Shown: positions 46,862 to 59,700, numbered from the stretch's first letter. The stretch: 64,000 nucleotides of DNA from Orobanche coerulescens (GCA_033398695.1 JAWKAU010000038.1:434001-498000), one strand, 5' to 3'. A program made the numbers and translations. Notes: a model not told the origin generated them from the letters alone.

Positions 46862-47727
46862 ATTAAATTATAGAGTAAAACATGTATGCGTGGTTTATTA
46901 ATTGTATTGTTTCTTTGAAGGATAGGACGTCATTATATATACAACTAGGAATGGTGTTTTATTTGTAATTGTATTTGTAACAATATATGTTAATGTCAGT
47001 TAGCTTTTCTTTAATATCTGATTAAAAAAATTATTTACAATAACTCCATTTACATTAGCTTAATTATTCTTTTTCTTTTTTGAGGATGAATACTGAGACT
47101 CTTTTTTTCAGGGATGAAGATTTTGGAAACAAGTGATAATTTTTCAAGTAAGAGTGTCGATCTACCTTCTATCGTGACTCTCAGTTGCATATTACAAGTT
47201 ATATCATTTGTCTTTGAATAACGTGAGTGAATTTTTTTACTAGCAAAATGTTAAGAGTTAGTAATGTTATAATGAATTATAATCATTATTTCATCTTTTG
47301 GTTTTAGTGTAACCCAATTTCCATTGAGTGTTAAAAGATAGTAACATGTGAAAATTCTACTACTTGAAATCAACATTCTTTCGTATTTATAAGCTCAACA
47401 ATGATGCACGAACTTATTATTACAAGGTAAACTATGGTTGTTTGATGCTACAAATAGCTACTTTGTAGCAATTTGTATATCTGCATACAATGTTTTGCTT
47501 TCATGCGATATCATCCAAGTTACGTCTTTGATATCATCCTATTATAAGAAACTAAGTTAAGCCTGCATATAAAGAATAAAATCACTTGACTACATAAAAG
47601 ACCTATACACCAAATGACAAGTCTTAAATCTGTTAACTTTTTTTGGTCTAATTTTTTAGCAACAACAATCAAGCCTAAACTACAATATTAATATGTGCTT
47701 TTACAAGGAAATATTGATTGTTTAAAA
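46862..47727. other. AT-rich intergenic DNA
   Basis: No gene recognised. The last five bases (taaaa, 47723-47727) are the target duplication of solo LTR D. Confidence 0.5.
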
Positions 47728-47879
47728 TGTAATACCCGAGATTTCTGGTATGTTTTTGGAACTTGTGATATTGTAATTATTGTACTTTTGTCTGAGTATT
47801 ATTCTCCGTATTTCATAATCCGATGTTGTCGAGCGTATGATTTCATGATTGTGATTTAAAAATTTTAAATCTGCGCAGG

Positions 47880-48195
47880 TAGCGCACGCTATCGGCTATG
47901 TGTAGCGTACGCTAACATGGATCCATAGCGCACGCTACAGAGGAACATTAGCGCACGCTATTCATGGTCAATTTGATTGAGACGTGTGGTAGGTGAGATC
48001 AGGCCGGAGATCTTGGTCGGATTGTGTCGGGATGAACCTGGACGACTTTCGGGAAAAGCCAAGTCAACGCCTTAGCGCACGCTACAGGCATGTGCATAGC
48101 GCGCGCTAAGTGCTGAGTACAGTAAAGTCAGTAGCCGTTAGCGCACACTACGAGCAGGGACTAGCGCGCGCTAATAACCATTTCCTATAAATAGG
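47880..48195 (+). promoter_or_regulatory. Upstream palindrome array and TATA box in D
   Basis: 12-bp palindromes TAGCGYRCGCTA start at 47880, 47903, 47926 and 47949 (exactly 23 bp apart). Pairs start at 48073/48097 and 48139/48162. The TATA box tataaatagg is at 48186-48195, 12 bp beyond the last motif. Confidence 0.7.
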
Positions 48196-48874
48196 ACAAC
48201 ATCCTTTTCGTATTTTCAGTCCTTTCTTTTCCCACATCTGAATTCTTATACTTAGAGTATAACTTCCTACATCCTAAACACCTCATATCAACATCCTAGC
48301 TCGTGATTGAAGATTGTAGATCATTGAGGATTGGTGTTCGAGCCTTCAACGTTGGATTGCTTCGATTTTCTCCTTGTTCTTCACTACTTTGAGGTAGGTG
48401 ATTCTTCACCAATATTAGTAGTGTTCTAAAGGACTATTTGATCATGATTGTATAGTCAGTTATTTCGTTCAAAATCGATCATCATGTATTAGAAGGATAT
48501 TTTCGACGTTTCGACACTTATTCATCGTATGAACCCTTGAACTTTTTTAGTTTATGGACTCCTAAGCAGCTTCAAACCAATTTGTGATCAGTAGACGGAT
48601 ATTACCTAGTTGTTACGTTTTACACATTGGAATCATGCGTTTTGGAACGTAGGACGAACGGAACTTAGAATATTTCCTTGAAGATCAAGATGAATGATAA
48701 TGTAGTAATGATTATACGTATCTTTGAATCTTATAGTCATTTAGTACGTATAGAACTTTCACAAACCTTATTAGCATGATATGCTCGGGGATGACTTGTT
48801 TTATCACCATAGAATTCATGAGTTCATCACCGTTAGATCCAGTTTTCTACCGGTAGTAATCTGCCATGCACGGT

Positions 48875-49085
48875 TAGCGCACGCTAACATACGTAAGTTA
48901 ACGTGCGCTATCGGGGATAAGTTAACGCACGCTACCTTTAGTACGTAACGTACGTTATGATATCAGCCGAGTCAGTAGATCGAGAGTAATCTTGTCACTA
49001 TGGCTAGCGTACGCTAGGCTTAGACGATAGCGTACGCTAACAGGCAGGCTCAGCGCACGCTACGTAGAGTACGTAGCGTACGCTA
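48875..49085 (+). promoter_or_regulatory. Downstream palindrome array in D
   Basis: Two quartets: starts 48875, 48899, 48923, 48946 and starts 49005, 49028, 49051, 49074. The second is exactly 23 bp apart. The first includes TAACGTACGTTA and a catacgtaa half-site like those in the Copia element B. Confidence 0.7.
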
Positions 49086-49460
49086 AGTGGTTCAGGCAGA
49101 TTGCATATTTTGAGCTTTTGGGCCGTAGATCAGATTGTTAGGCAATCGTTCGACTTGAAATGATTTGTATATCATTTCTTTTGTTAAGGTTCGAGCTTGC
49201 TACGTTGATCGAAGGAGGCGGCCTTCGAGTGTGTTGAGATCACTGAAGTATTTCGTTCTTGCCATCTTCGAGGCAAGTATCGTAATGTGTTAAAATTGAT
49301 ATTTTGAGCATGTTTGTGGCTTATTCATGTTGTTGAACATGGAAATTAATTTGTGGAATTGTCATGATATTCGTTATCTAGTATTTGTATGTTCATGTTG
49401 ATGAACATAATGATTTGGCATATGTGTACGCATGAGTTGTATTTGTGTACGTTGTACGAT

Positions 49461-49625
49461 CTATGCTGAGGGCGCTGGATCGGATGTCCACCTCGTGTTG
49501 GTCCGACGGGATCATCTTGGGATCTAGGCTGAGGGCGCTGGATCATTGGACGGGTTATTTCCATCTCGTGTTGGTCCGACGGGATCATCTTGGGATCTAT
49601 GCTGAGGGCGCTGGATCATTGGAAT
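49461..49625 (+). repeat. Short tandem repeat in D
   Basis: Units of 63 and 73 bp plus a partial third, with starts 49461, 49524 and 49597 (gctgagggcgctggatc; ctcgtgttggtccgacggg). Confidence 0.85.
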
Positions 49626-50109
49626 ACCCTTGCTGTGTTAATGGAATCTTGTGGATTCGCATTATCGGATTCCGGTAGCGGAAGTCCGTGTGGTGTATCT
49701 TGTTATGTATTGTTGATACATATTTGATTCGTTTAAATGATACTTTTACTAGCATCGTTTTGCTAACCCCTTCGGGGGTGGACATTTGTTTTGATGTTCA
49801 GGTAGCCGAGGAGCAGGGAAACAGTCACAGTACCGACGTGATGACGAAGGGGTTCAGTGATGTTTGTTGGTTGTTGGTGATTTGTTTTCTTGGTTTGATT
49901 TCAGTACTCGAGTACGCGTGTCTTATTAATATCATTTCGATATGGTTGTATTAATTACTTGTTGAACCAGTTGAATGGTTTTGTAAACTTGAATTTCCGC
50001 AGTATTGATGTCTTATATTTACACTTCTTTTAAATTAGCCTTGTAAATCCTTACTTAAAGGGTTTACGGCGCTGTAATTATTCCGAATATCTCGGGGTGT
50101 TACATAAAA

Positions 50110-52264
50110 AATTTGAGTTTTAGACAAAAGCAAAAATTTAACTTTTATCGAAAAACAAGACCGATGCATCGCACGAGTCCGAATGACTCGTATATATAAA
50201 TATTAGGTCCTAAAAATTATTGGGGAGTATTAATGACACCAATTTGTATTAATGACATGATTTTTGAAGTGAAAATGTGAAGAGTAATGTCATGTGCATG
50301 TCAAGTGAAGAGACTTTTATAATAAATTGATATAAATTGCAGCCATCCCGCCAATCAGGTATCAAGGATGATTTAGGGTTCATATCTCGGATCTCCATTT
50401 TTTTTGGCCCACTCACCAATTTGGTGAAATAATTGTCATGAAATGATTTCTTGAAAAATTAGGGCTACAAATTTATTACCATTCGTGTTGTTGAATTTGA
50501 TATTTTATGCCTCTTCCTTGAATTAGCAGCTGTCTTTAACATAACAAAGATAAATATATGCTTTGGATTTTTACTTATAATTAGAAGCAAATATTTAACC
50601 ACCCACAATTATATTTTATCATTTTGTGACGAGAGAAAAACTTAATAATAATGAATTAGTATTCGTGTATATATATTCAAGTAGAGTTAGCAAGTTGGTC
50701 AATGATAGATCTACACGCACACACATATAACAGCACATACAAAAAGATTACCTTGGTTATTCATGATTGAACCTCGTAGCAAGAAATAACAAAGAAGTTA
50801 GAATAAAATTACCTTGGTTATTCATGATTGAACGTAAAAAAAGCCGATCCCAAACGGGGACTCATCGGTTGGTTTGGATGGATTGTTTAGAGATACCACT
50901 GAATATATATTGATTTAACAAATGGGAATGATACATAAATTCTTAGTGACTTTGATTGTTCATTGTATTATGTAGTTAAACTAAAGAATCATTTTTTATA
51001 TTGTGGTATCAACTTTGGTGGTTTGATTTTATTCCAAGATTGCTTGATGACTATAATATTGATGGTTTTAATTTTTGAATGATTATATTTTCATTTTTTA
51101 CTTCTATTTTATCTGTTACTGATCATATTATTATTTAATTGCATTCTTTACATGATGAAATGTAAGTGTTTGTTTTCGCGATATCTATAACATGTTAATC
51201 AAGATGATGTTTTTTAGCATAGGTTGTTTCTTTGTTAAGGTTAAATGGTGATGATTTGATTATTAAGTTATTTAGTTTAGTTTGTTTGTGTTCTTGATTC
51301 TTTTTTATAGAAACCAAAATGGTTACATCTACGTAAATATTAATAAAATCTTCTCAACAATCAACAAAGTTCTCTCGCGACAGCCTTAGTTACAAATTGT
51401 TGTATATTCGGCAATTTATACAAACATTATGCGATTAACAATTAGATACAACGTTTGTGTATCGCACGGGTTCTGAAAATGACAATAACAAAAAAAAAGC
51501 TATAAGCTTCTCAAATGGCAACAAACAACATCCGACGCAATCTTGGTAACCATCTGCACATATTCAACCATGTGCACCAACATTACGTACAAAATACGTA
51601 GATATAATGCATAACATTAACATATTACACTATAACAACAACTTAAATTTAACATATATGACCAACGCTTTTACTCATCGTTCCGAACTTAATATTTTTG
51701 TATAACCAAACTAAAGTAAACCATAACCAAAATTAATACCATAAATTAACCGAATACGGAACAGACCAAAACTATGTGCAATGCAAGAGATTTAATACTA
51801 TCACGACAAACTTTCAATCCATCCCTTAGTGTTCAAAATTATAAAACCTAGATATCATTCTGAGTGTTTCACTCAACCTCAATTAAAAGCGATGAAATAA
51901 CGTCACCAACAATCTTCATCCCATGATAACAAACACAAATTACAAACTTATTGAAAAAAAATAATACATTACATATAACTAATTATATAAAACTTATATT
52001 ACAAACATTGACGCAACCTTGATAAAAAGTATATAAACATCTGCACAAACATTACATACAAAACACGTAGATATGCAACAAAAAACACAGTCGATGCATC
52101 GCACGGGTTCGTAAGGCCTTGTTACTATATAATATCCTTCTATCTCCACTAATTCTCTCTCCTATTCATTTCTCATTTCTCATACTCTCATACTCGTTTC
52201 TCATCTTTTTAGCCATTCTCTTTTATCATTTCTCTCTCATTTTTAACAATATCAATTTTATCCG
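50110..52264. other. AT-rich DNA with dispersed hairpin repeats
   Basis: No gene recognised. It contains the hairpin-type sequences gatgcatcgcacgag (50164), gtgtatcgcacggg (51445) and gatgcatcgcacggg (52092), and a short duplicate of ttaccttggttattcatgat at 50750 and 50810. Confidence 0.5.
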
Positions 52265-52424
52265 TACCCAGATTATACCTCTTGAATAAACCCAAAATTG
52301 AGTCGGATATAGGCTGAACCCGAAATTTTATGATCGGATGTGGATAGGATATGCGTATAGTATATTACCCGATAACCCGACCCGATTACTCAACCCGCGT
52401 ACCCGTTTAAATTATATATGTATA

Positions 52425-52458
<34 letters not shown>

Positions 52459-52716
52459 TATACATAAATATTATATTATATTATATTATATATTATTATA
52501 TAAAATATTATATCTTAATTATTCATTATACTAAACTGAATTTATTAATTACATTATATGTAAATATGATATATATTAAAAAATATTTATATTCTTAAAT
52601 ATATGATATACGGGTACCTGAATACCCGTTGGGTACTCAAATACCTGATGGGGAATACCCGAACCCAATCCGAATCAATAGTGTAGGGTATGGAGGAGGC
52701 ATTGACATCCCTACTC
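52265..52716. mobile_element. Possible eroded DNA-transposon remnant with ACCCG repeats
   Basis: Degenerate acccg/cgggt segments flank an AT core with a TTA microsatellite (52427-52453). The right end, gcattgacatccctac, has reverse complement gtagggatgtcaatgc, which resembles hAT-type plant repeat ends. I cannot find a matching left terminus. Confidence 0.3.
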
Positions 52717-52857
52717 ATTCTCATTTCTCATTCTTTTATTTATTATTCTTCAATTTTATTTACATAAATAAATATTAATATATTTCAATTTTATAAATTA
52801 TTTTGTATTAATTTAAATAAAAAGATGCCCGAGAACGGGAACTAAACTAGTAATCAG

Positions 52858-53345
52858 GGTTGTTCTCGATCCGGTTCGGTCCGGTTATTGTCTTCTCGGG
52901 TCTGGACCGTTAAGGTATCGAGTATTACCGGGTTCGACCATTACCGATTCCGGGTCCCAACTTCAATACTTGTATCCGAAACACTAACGTTTCGGGTGAG
53001 TATCGGTCCTGGGTATTACGGGCGGGTTCTCGGGTATCTTGGATTTTTAAAAGCCCTAATCACCTAAACCTCATAATTGAAACAAGAATAGAGAGGTTTT
53101 TTCAAATGTATGCTAAGAAAATTAAGATATAAGGTCTTTTAAACTTATTTTTTTTATATGTACTAATACTTATACAATATTTTGTACGATGTATGTTTAC
53201 GAAAATTACCGGATTTTTTACCGGGTAAACGGTTTTGGTCCTTATCGGTTTCGGCTCTAATTTCGGTATCAATATCCAGACCGCTAACGTTTCGGGTGAG
53301 TATCGGTCCGAATTATTATCGAGCGGTTCTCCGACGGTTCTGAGT
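52858..53345. mobile_element. Possible hAT-like non-autonomous remnant with repeated ccggt/gggt blocks
   Basis: Begins cagggttgttctcgatccgg. A subrepeat ctaacgtttcgggtgagtat appears twice (about 52986 and 53286), flanking an AT core. The opening resembles CAGGGTTG-type hAT ends. No transposase and no clear right end. Confidence 0.3.
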
Positions 53346-54221
53346 ATACTTGCACGGTTGATGAGTCTCTACAGTAATACAACAAAACACAAGACACAAA
53401 ACAGTCTCCGCTCTCTCAATATACAGCGTCTCTTTAGTTGAAGCATCATGTACAGCGTCTTTCTCCCGCAATCAGTCGATCCGTATTGAATGTCTGATGA
53501 GTCTCTATCGGTGATATGTACTTTTGCTTCTCTCTGGAAATCTCATTATATTTACTTTTGTATTCAATCTAGTCCGAAGAATATCGAGCTGTTAATCAAG
53601 CACCGAGTCATCTCTCTACGCTGCTAATCGTGTGTATCGACTTATCTGTGATTTAATCGGCTTTTCTGCAAAAGGTATTATAAAACTCAACTAAGTCTAA
53701 TTAGAAGTAATTGAATTTGATGTTTGTGTGCCATTGAGTGGGATATAGATAATTTTAGGGTTATATGATTTGATATGTGTGTCTGCCTAAATCAGATGTC
53801 CTAATTTCTGTTAAATGTATTTGAATATGTTCTGATATGTTTTGTATGTGCGCATATATATATATATATATATATATATTTATTATTATTACCATATATT
53901 ACCATATATAGTTAGTCGTCCAGATCTTGCCTCTTTCACCTGCTTCGCGTGCTCCGTCTTCTCCTCTTCTTCCACCGAGCTCTCTGCTGTGGCGCTTTGT
54001 CTCCTCCTCTTCTTCCACCGAGCTCTCTGCTGTGGCCACTCGGGTGATGTCTCTCTCTTTCTTTTCAGTCTTTGTTCTTGGTTTCTTATCATTTCTTACA
54101 GTTTCTCTCAAAATAGGGTTTCCTTTTTTCCAGTTTCTCTCATTTTCCTTGCGCTCGTGGATTGGCTTCGCTTCTGTTAGCACTGCCTGAGTGTTGGATG
54201 GTTTATTTTTTCGTCTGAGGC
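53346..54221 (+). other. Possible 5' region of a host gene
   Basis: A TC-rich segment (53400-53640) and an AT microsatellite (53853-53880) precede a CT-rich stretch with a 43-bp doubled unit (ctcttcttccaccgagctct at about 53960 and 54005). No open frame carries a known domain. It could be the transcribed leader of the gene at 62440, but the sequence does not prove it. Confidence 0.3.
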
Positions 54222-54639
54222 AGCGTCTAGGGTTCCTTTTTTGGGGGCTGTTAAATTTCTTGCAAAATATTTTCGGGAATCCTTAGAGATCGCTGGATAT
54301 ATTTTTTGGGGCCTTCGTCTTTGAGCCTCGGATTTGATTGTGATGTCTTTATTTTAGAGTGTTGATGTTCTTGTTATGATGTCTTCTCTAGCTGTTTATA
54401 CCGATTATTAACGTCGAGTACACATTTCTTGGCAGCGTCTAGGGTTCCTTTTTTTGGGGCTGTTAAATTTCTTGCAAAATATTTTTGGGAATCCTTAGAG
54501 ATCGCTGGATATATTTTTTGGGGCCTTCATCTTTGAGCCTCGGATTTGATTGTTTTTAGTTGTTTATATGATGTCTTTATTTTAGAGTGTTGATGTTCTT
54601 GTTATGATGTCCTCTCTAGCTGTTTATACTGATTATTTA
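54222..54639. repeat. Tandem duplication of about 200 bp
   Basis: Both units contain gcagcgtctagggttcct, gagatcgctggatatatttt and tgagcctcggatttgattgt (first 54222-54412, second 54433-54639). The second has an extra ttttagttgtttata piece. Confidence 0.9.
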
Positions 54640-56573
54640 TACTGAATATTAATGATTTCTTTCTCAGATTTTTCTTCTTCTCTGCTGCTGATGGTGGTTG
54701 CTGTATTTTTGTTATCAGGTATGGCTTGTTATTTTATCTGCTTGGTAGGTTCGGTCATATGTATTTGTTCAACTTCGGTTATTTTGGTGCTGAATTGTTG
54801 TAGTTGCCTTATAAATCATGGTTCTCTTTTTTTGGGGGGGGTATATTCTGGATGGTTGTTCTTCGTTGGACTGGACATTGCCTTTTGTTTTATAAAGAAT
54901 ACATAAAAGAGTTTTCTTTTTTAATTTAGTTAATAACATTACTATACACAGAGGCAAAAGATTTTCCTCAGAGAAAACATTAGTCCGTTTCGTGTAGCTT
55001 TCATGATTTCATCTATCTGTAATGCTTTAAAAAGCAAGGATTTTGATAAAACTCGATAAACACGGCCGACCGTCAAATGTTTTTGTATTCTTTATACGAC
55101 CAGGGATTTCTAAAAGAGCCGCTCCGTGTTCGTTGGTATGTTCTTGGTCTAATGAGGTATCAACAGATTCTTCGATGGGAGGAATATCACATTTATCATC
55201 ACAGTGCTGCAAGTCCACTTCTATATCAAATCAACATATTCTGTTAATCAACAAAAAAAGGGTAAATTAGGGAACTGAAAAAATGAACAAATTATATTTT
55301 CATGGTAAAGTGTCATTAGAAGTTTTTCTTTTGCGCTTCTGGTCCCACTAATGTTTTCTTTGTGCACTTCGTTAGCTTTCAAATGATATATCTTATGAAA
55401 ATGTTAGGGTTTTTTTAGGTCTTTCCCTTTTTTTTTTTCCCGAAAAAGAAAAAAGAGTTTACACTTTTTTTGATGTGTTTGCACTTCTCTATTTTAGGAT
55501 TTCTCCAGAATCACCTGCTGTCCCATCGATTACTGGTCTGTTTGTTATTCGATTGTTTGTTTTGAATTTCCAACTGTTTTGCGTTGCTGCGGTCAAAATT
55601 TCTGTTTGTTTGTAACTTACTAATGATTTTTCTAGCTGTTTATACTGAAGATTATTGATTTTCTTTCTCAGATTTGTGTTCTTTTCTGCTGTTGGTGGTT
55701 GTTGTTGTATTTTTGTTATCAGGTATGGGTTGTTATTTTTTCTGGTCTGCTTTGTAGGTTCTTTCATATCTATTTGTTCAACTCCGGTTATTTTTGGTGC
55801 TGATTTGTTGTGTTCGTCTTATAAGGCATGGTTCTCTTTCTTTTTTTTTGGGGGGGGGGGGGGGTATATTCTGGATGGTTGTTCTTCGTTCGACTGGACA
55901 TTGCCTGCTGTTTTATAAAAATTACATCACAAACTGGACCATATAAAGGCATTTAGAACAGCAGTTACGGTACCTTATCATATTTCTTCAGGATCTTGGA
56001 AAGGTCTGAGAGATTGATGTTTTTTTTTTTCATTTAGTTAATAACAGTACTATACGCAAAGGCAAAGGATTTTCCTGAGAGAAAACATTAGTCCGTTTCG
56101 TGTATCTTTCCTGATTTCGTCTACCTGTAATGCTTTACAATGCAACTCTTTTGATAAAACTCGATAAACACGGCTTTCAAACTTCCTTCAGCTTATTTCA
56201 GTTCCTCTTTGTTGCAACTCAGTCCATTCTCTCTCGGGTCTTTGAAAACTCTTTTAATAGTCGGGCTCGGACCGTCAAATGTATTCGGAATCTTTATACG
56301 ACCAAGGATTTCTAAAAGAGCCGCTCCGTGTTCGTTGGTATGTTCCCGGTCTACTGGGGTACCATCAGATTTTTTGAGGGGCGGAATATCACGTTTACCA
56401 TCACAGTGCTGCAAGTACGCTTCTATATCAAATCAACATATTCTATTAATCACAAAAGGAAAATTGTCAACTATAGAACTGAAAAATTGAACAAATTATA
56501 TTGTCATGGTAAACTGTCATTAGAAGTTTTTCTTTTGCGCTTTTGGTCCCACTACTGTTTTCTTTGTGCACTT
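54636..56573. repeat. Large tandem duplication (about 0.75 and 0.93 kb units)
   Basis: Unit 1 is 54636-55372 and unit 2 is 55638-56573. Shared landmarks are tttgttatcaggtatgg, the G run before tatattctggatggttgttc, gagaaaacattagtccgttt, aagagccgctccgtgttcgt and ttctttgtgcactt. A matching minus-strand reading frame is kept in both (55218-55060 and 56414-56260), with EHTNEHGAALLEI, GRIK and TFDG. The product is not recognised. Confidence 0.85.
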
Positions 56574-56718
56574 TTGGTCCAACAGGAGGTTCTTTTTATC
56601 TGCGCATTTGGAAGGGATTATAAATGAAACAATCGATTCTTATGGGATCTTTCCTGCTCATGTTTTTAATGTTGGGAATAAAATTGCAATTTTGTGGGAC
56701 CAAAAGTGCAGTTTTCTC
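56529..56718. mobile_element. MITE-like insertion with inverted cttttggtcccac ends
   Basis: The left end gcgcttttggtcccac and right end gtgggaccaaaagtgc are inverted repeats about 190 bp apart. A related single end is also at 55332-55350. No coding capacity. Target duplication not established. Confidence 0.5.
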
Positions 56719-59700
56719 AAAATACGACAGTCGGTGCAGCTGGCTTAAATTGATAATAAAAATGGCTCCTATAGGTTGGTATCAAAATTCTATTCTATTT
56801 TAGCAATATATATACTGCTTCTCAGTAATATCAATATATAATATATACTGCCTCTCCGTCCCCAGAGCTTTCATCATTTGAAACTTTACTTTAGGTACTC
56901 TTTGTTTCATCATTTCGCAATGTTTTTCTTTTTTTTTTTCTTATTCACCGGTAGATTGTTAATCTGTAATGTATTTGAAATATGTTTTTTCTTTCCTGTG
57001 AAGTTATTCTTTATAATTGAGTAATATACCTAAATCTGTAGGTCTGTTATCTTCACATAACCGATAGAACGAGAGCGAGTCTTATTGACTTGCTGGTCGA
57101 GGTCAACTGAAATACTGTGCTCAGGTATAAAGATTGAGTTCTGTGGAGCATATGAGGATGCATTCATTTGCGCATATGATTTTTTACCCAATTTTTTTTT
57201 CCAATATATAAATATATAGTACAGTGCGCAACTGAAAGGTTGAAGCATCTTGGAATGCTGACATCTTTGAATGTTCCGATATTGTTTAAATTGCATATTT
57301 AACAGTTCTTTTAAATTTGAATCGTAGTTTTTATGGATACTGGAATTTTGAAATCGAATATTCATGTATTGTTAAATAGGTTGTTTTTGTGCGAGTCCTA
57401 GACATTTGTAGTTTTTTAAATTTATTTGAATGCTTTTGTTAGATGTTTTATAATTCTTAGTGGTCTGGTGTTGTGTTCATAATTTTCCGCTCTTTGAAGG
57501 ATTTTTTTGATTAGTTTATTAGTCACCTGTGATCAACTGATAGGATAGTTGGGTCCAGACATAGAGGATATTAGGTGGATATTTGTGTGATTACGTTATT
57601 TGAATGCTTTTTTATTGCATGTTCTGCGTGTTTTTCTGTATGCTCTCTTGTTTCTTTCTCTCTCAGCCGAATTTGTCTGGTTTCTGCGATATTTGATTCG
57701 TTACATGCTTCTATCGATTTAGAAGATGAGTTTCTAAAATTAGTGTGTCCTAATATGGTGCAGCTGCCGAAATCGTGCCTTCAGAACGAGGTCCCTTTAC
57801 GGAACTGTGTTAGGTTTTGATGTTTGTTTTTTTCCCTCTTTATTGCCTTATGGGATTAAATCTCGTGTGGTCTATGCTTATATCCTTTCATGAGGGATTT
57901 ATTGTTGCGTCGGGTTATTTTTTAATGCCTTTGGGTTGTCTGATTTTGTTTAGTAGGTTTTCCAAAAGATATTTGTATATATGTCAGTTCAAATAAAAAG
58001 GCTATTAAGATTTCTTGAGATGATATATATTATATTTTTTATATATATATATAATATAATATAATATATATATAGTAAGTATCCATTGCTCAATATGTAT
58101 TTTGTAATGTATTTGAAATATGTTTTTATTTGCCCATGACGATATGTTGTGTATTTGTATGTTTTTGGCCGCTACCACATGCATGTATGCATCTGTGATT
58201 TATGATCATATCTGAACATTTGTGTTGTGATGCATAGTGATATTTATTGTTCGTTTCGGTGTCTGAGGCTACTCACTCAAATAATGATTGGGATGCTGCT
58301 TGCTCTCTTTAAAATTCCTGCAGGATACATTTTGCTCCTGAAATTTTAAAACTTTCGGCATTAGGCCTATTAATAAATCAGTAAAAGATTTTATTACGAA
58401 AATGTTTTTGTGAATTATTTGTACAAATATCTTAATAAATGAAAAGGAAAGGAAAGTCTGACATGTAAGGCACTGCAGAGAGGAATACACAGTTCGAGTG
58501 CATATTTCTGTAGATTTTTCGGTTGAAATGATATCCAAATCTTGTTTTGATCTATGTTGTTATTGCCTCAACATAAAGTTCCTTGGAATAACAATATGCA
58601 TTTGATATTAGGCAGTGCTCTTTTTTTATTTCGATTTAGTAGATGTTGCCTTTTTTCTCCTTCCATGTACGTTACTGCCGGTGTGTTCTGACCTGTACGT
58701 TTGTGTTGGCCTTAGATTTGTACTGACAATTTCTTGCCTCGCTTTCGTTTGTTTTTTTCCAGTCTTTTATAGCTTGCCTGAGCTCAAAGAATGATTTTTT
58801 CTTTTTCTTCAGTTCTGCTTTGACGCTGCTTTTTTTTTTGGCACTACGTACTTCTCAACCAGGTAATTGGTTCTAAGATTTTTTTTATATCCTTAGTTTG
58901 TCTGTGTGTTGGTGTACGTGCGACTATATGCATGTGTGTACCTGTGTTGTGTGTGTGTTTTCAGGTAGGGAACCTACCATGGTTATTTGACACATAATTG
59001 GTTCTGATGGTTTTTTCTACAGTTAGTTTGCATCCTGCTAGGTGTAGCAACATCACACGTCTCTATTCGTTCGTGTGGAATTACGCTATTCAGCTTGTTT
59101 ATCTTATTAGGTAATTTGTTGTTATTTGAGTGTGCATGTTCAGGTGGTATGTTTCTCTATGAAATTCCTTCCTAACATGTTCATACCTGAGGCAGAGGAT
59201 GCAGTAGCATAGGATTTGGTATAGTTTATGAATGTTTTGAGTTTTTTTTACGGGTGCGACACCTCTTTCGTGATATCAAATTAGATTATTTTATTATTAG
59301 AGGTAGGCAACCCTGCGATCGAGAGGACTCTTTGAAGGGCGATTACGCCTCCTCAGAAGGACTGGTCTGATAGGTATAACGGCATGTATTTCTATTAGCT
59401 GATGTGGATTTACATTATTTAGATTGTTTATATTATAAGGTAATCTGTTGTTATTTGAGTGTGCATGTTTCCCCTAAAATTAAACAAATAATGAATTTCT
59501 GTTCGAACTGGAAATTAGACTTATTGAAATAGTTTAGAGTAGGATTATTAAAATAGGACCACACTTCTCCACAGGCATCAATCGCCCAAATCGAAATATT
59601 TGCAGGAGCAGTATTACTACTATTATTGAGTGATGTTCCGTTTATATTGTTACTGTTAGCGATATATGCGTGAGGTGGGTCTGCAGTAAAACAGACATAC

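Larger units (their letters stand above)
47728..50104 (+). mobile_element. Element D: solo LTR, Tekay/Del-like
   Basis: 2377 bp from tgtaataccc to ggggtgttaca, flanked by taaaa on both sides (47723-47727 and 50105-50109), with no interior or partner LTR. That is the expected product of LTR-LTR recombination. The termini (tgtaata...tgttaca) and the palindrome array match the style of C, but the body is not the same sequence. It contains 16 palindromes in several groups, a TATA box, and a short variable-number repeat. Confidence 0.88.

Noticed and set aside
47880..49085. Regularly spaced palindromes as a CRISPR-like array
   Set aside because: The genome is a plant's, the gaps are only about 11 bp, there are no cas genes, and the arrays sit inside LTRs. 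Regular spacing is better read as a promoter array.
49445..49678. 77-codon plus-strand frame in D
   Set aside because: It is produced by the short tandem repeat of the LTR; no known motif.
52338..52598. Tyr/Ile-rich frame across a TTA microsatellite
   Set aside because: Low complexity only.
53899..54183. Arg/Glu-rich minus-strand frames
   Set aside because: Complement of a CT-rich leader-like stretch with a 43-bp duplication; no domain.
57721..57817. Possible isolated exon (EDEFLKLVCPNMVQLPKSC)
   Set aside because: It has an AG before it and a GT after it, but no neighbouring exons in phase and no recognised domain.
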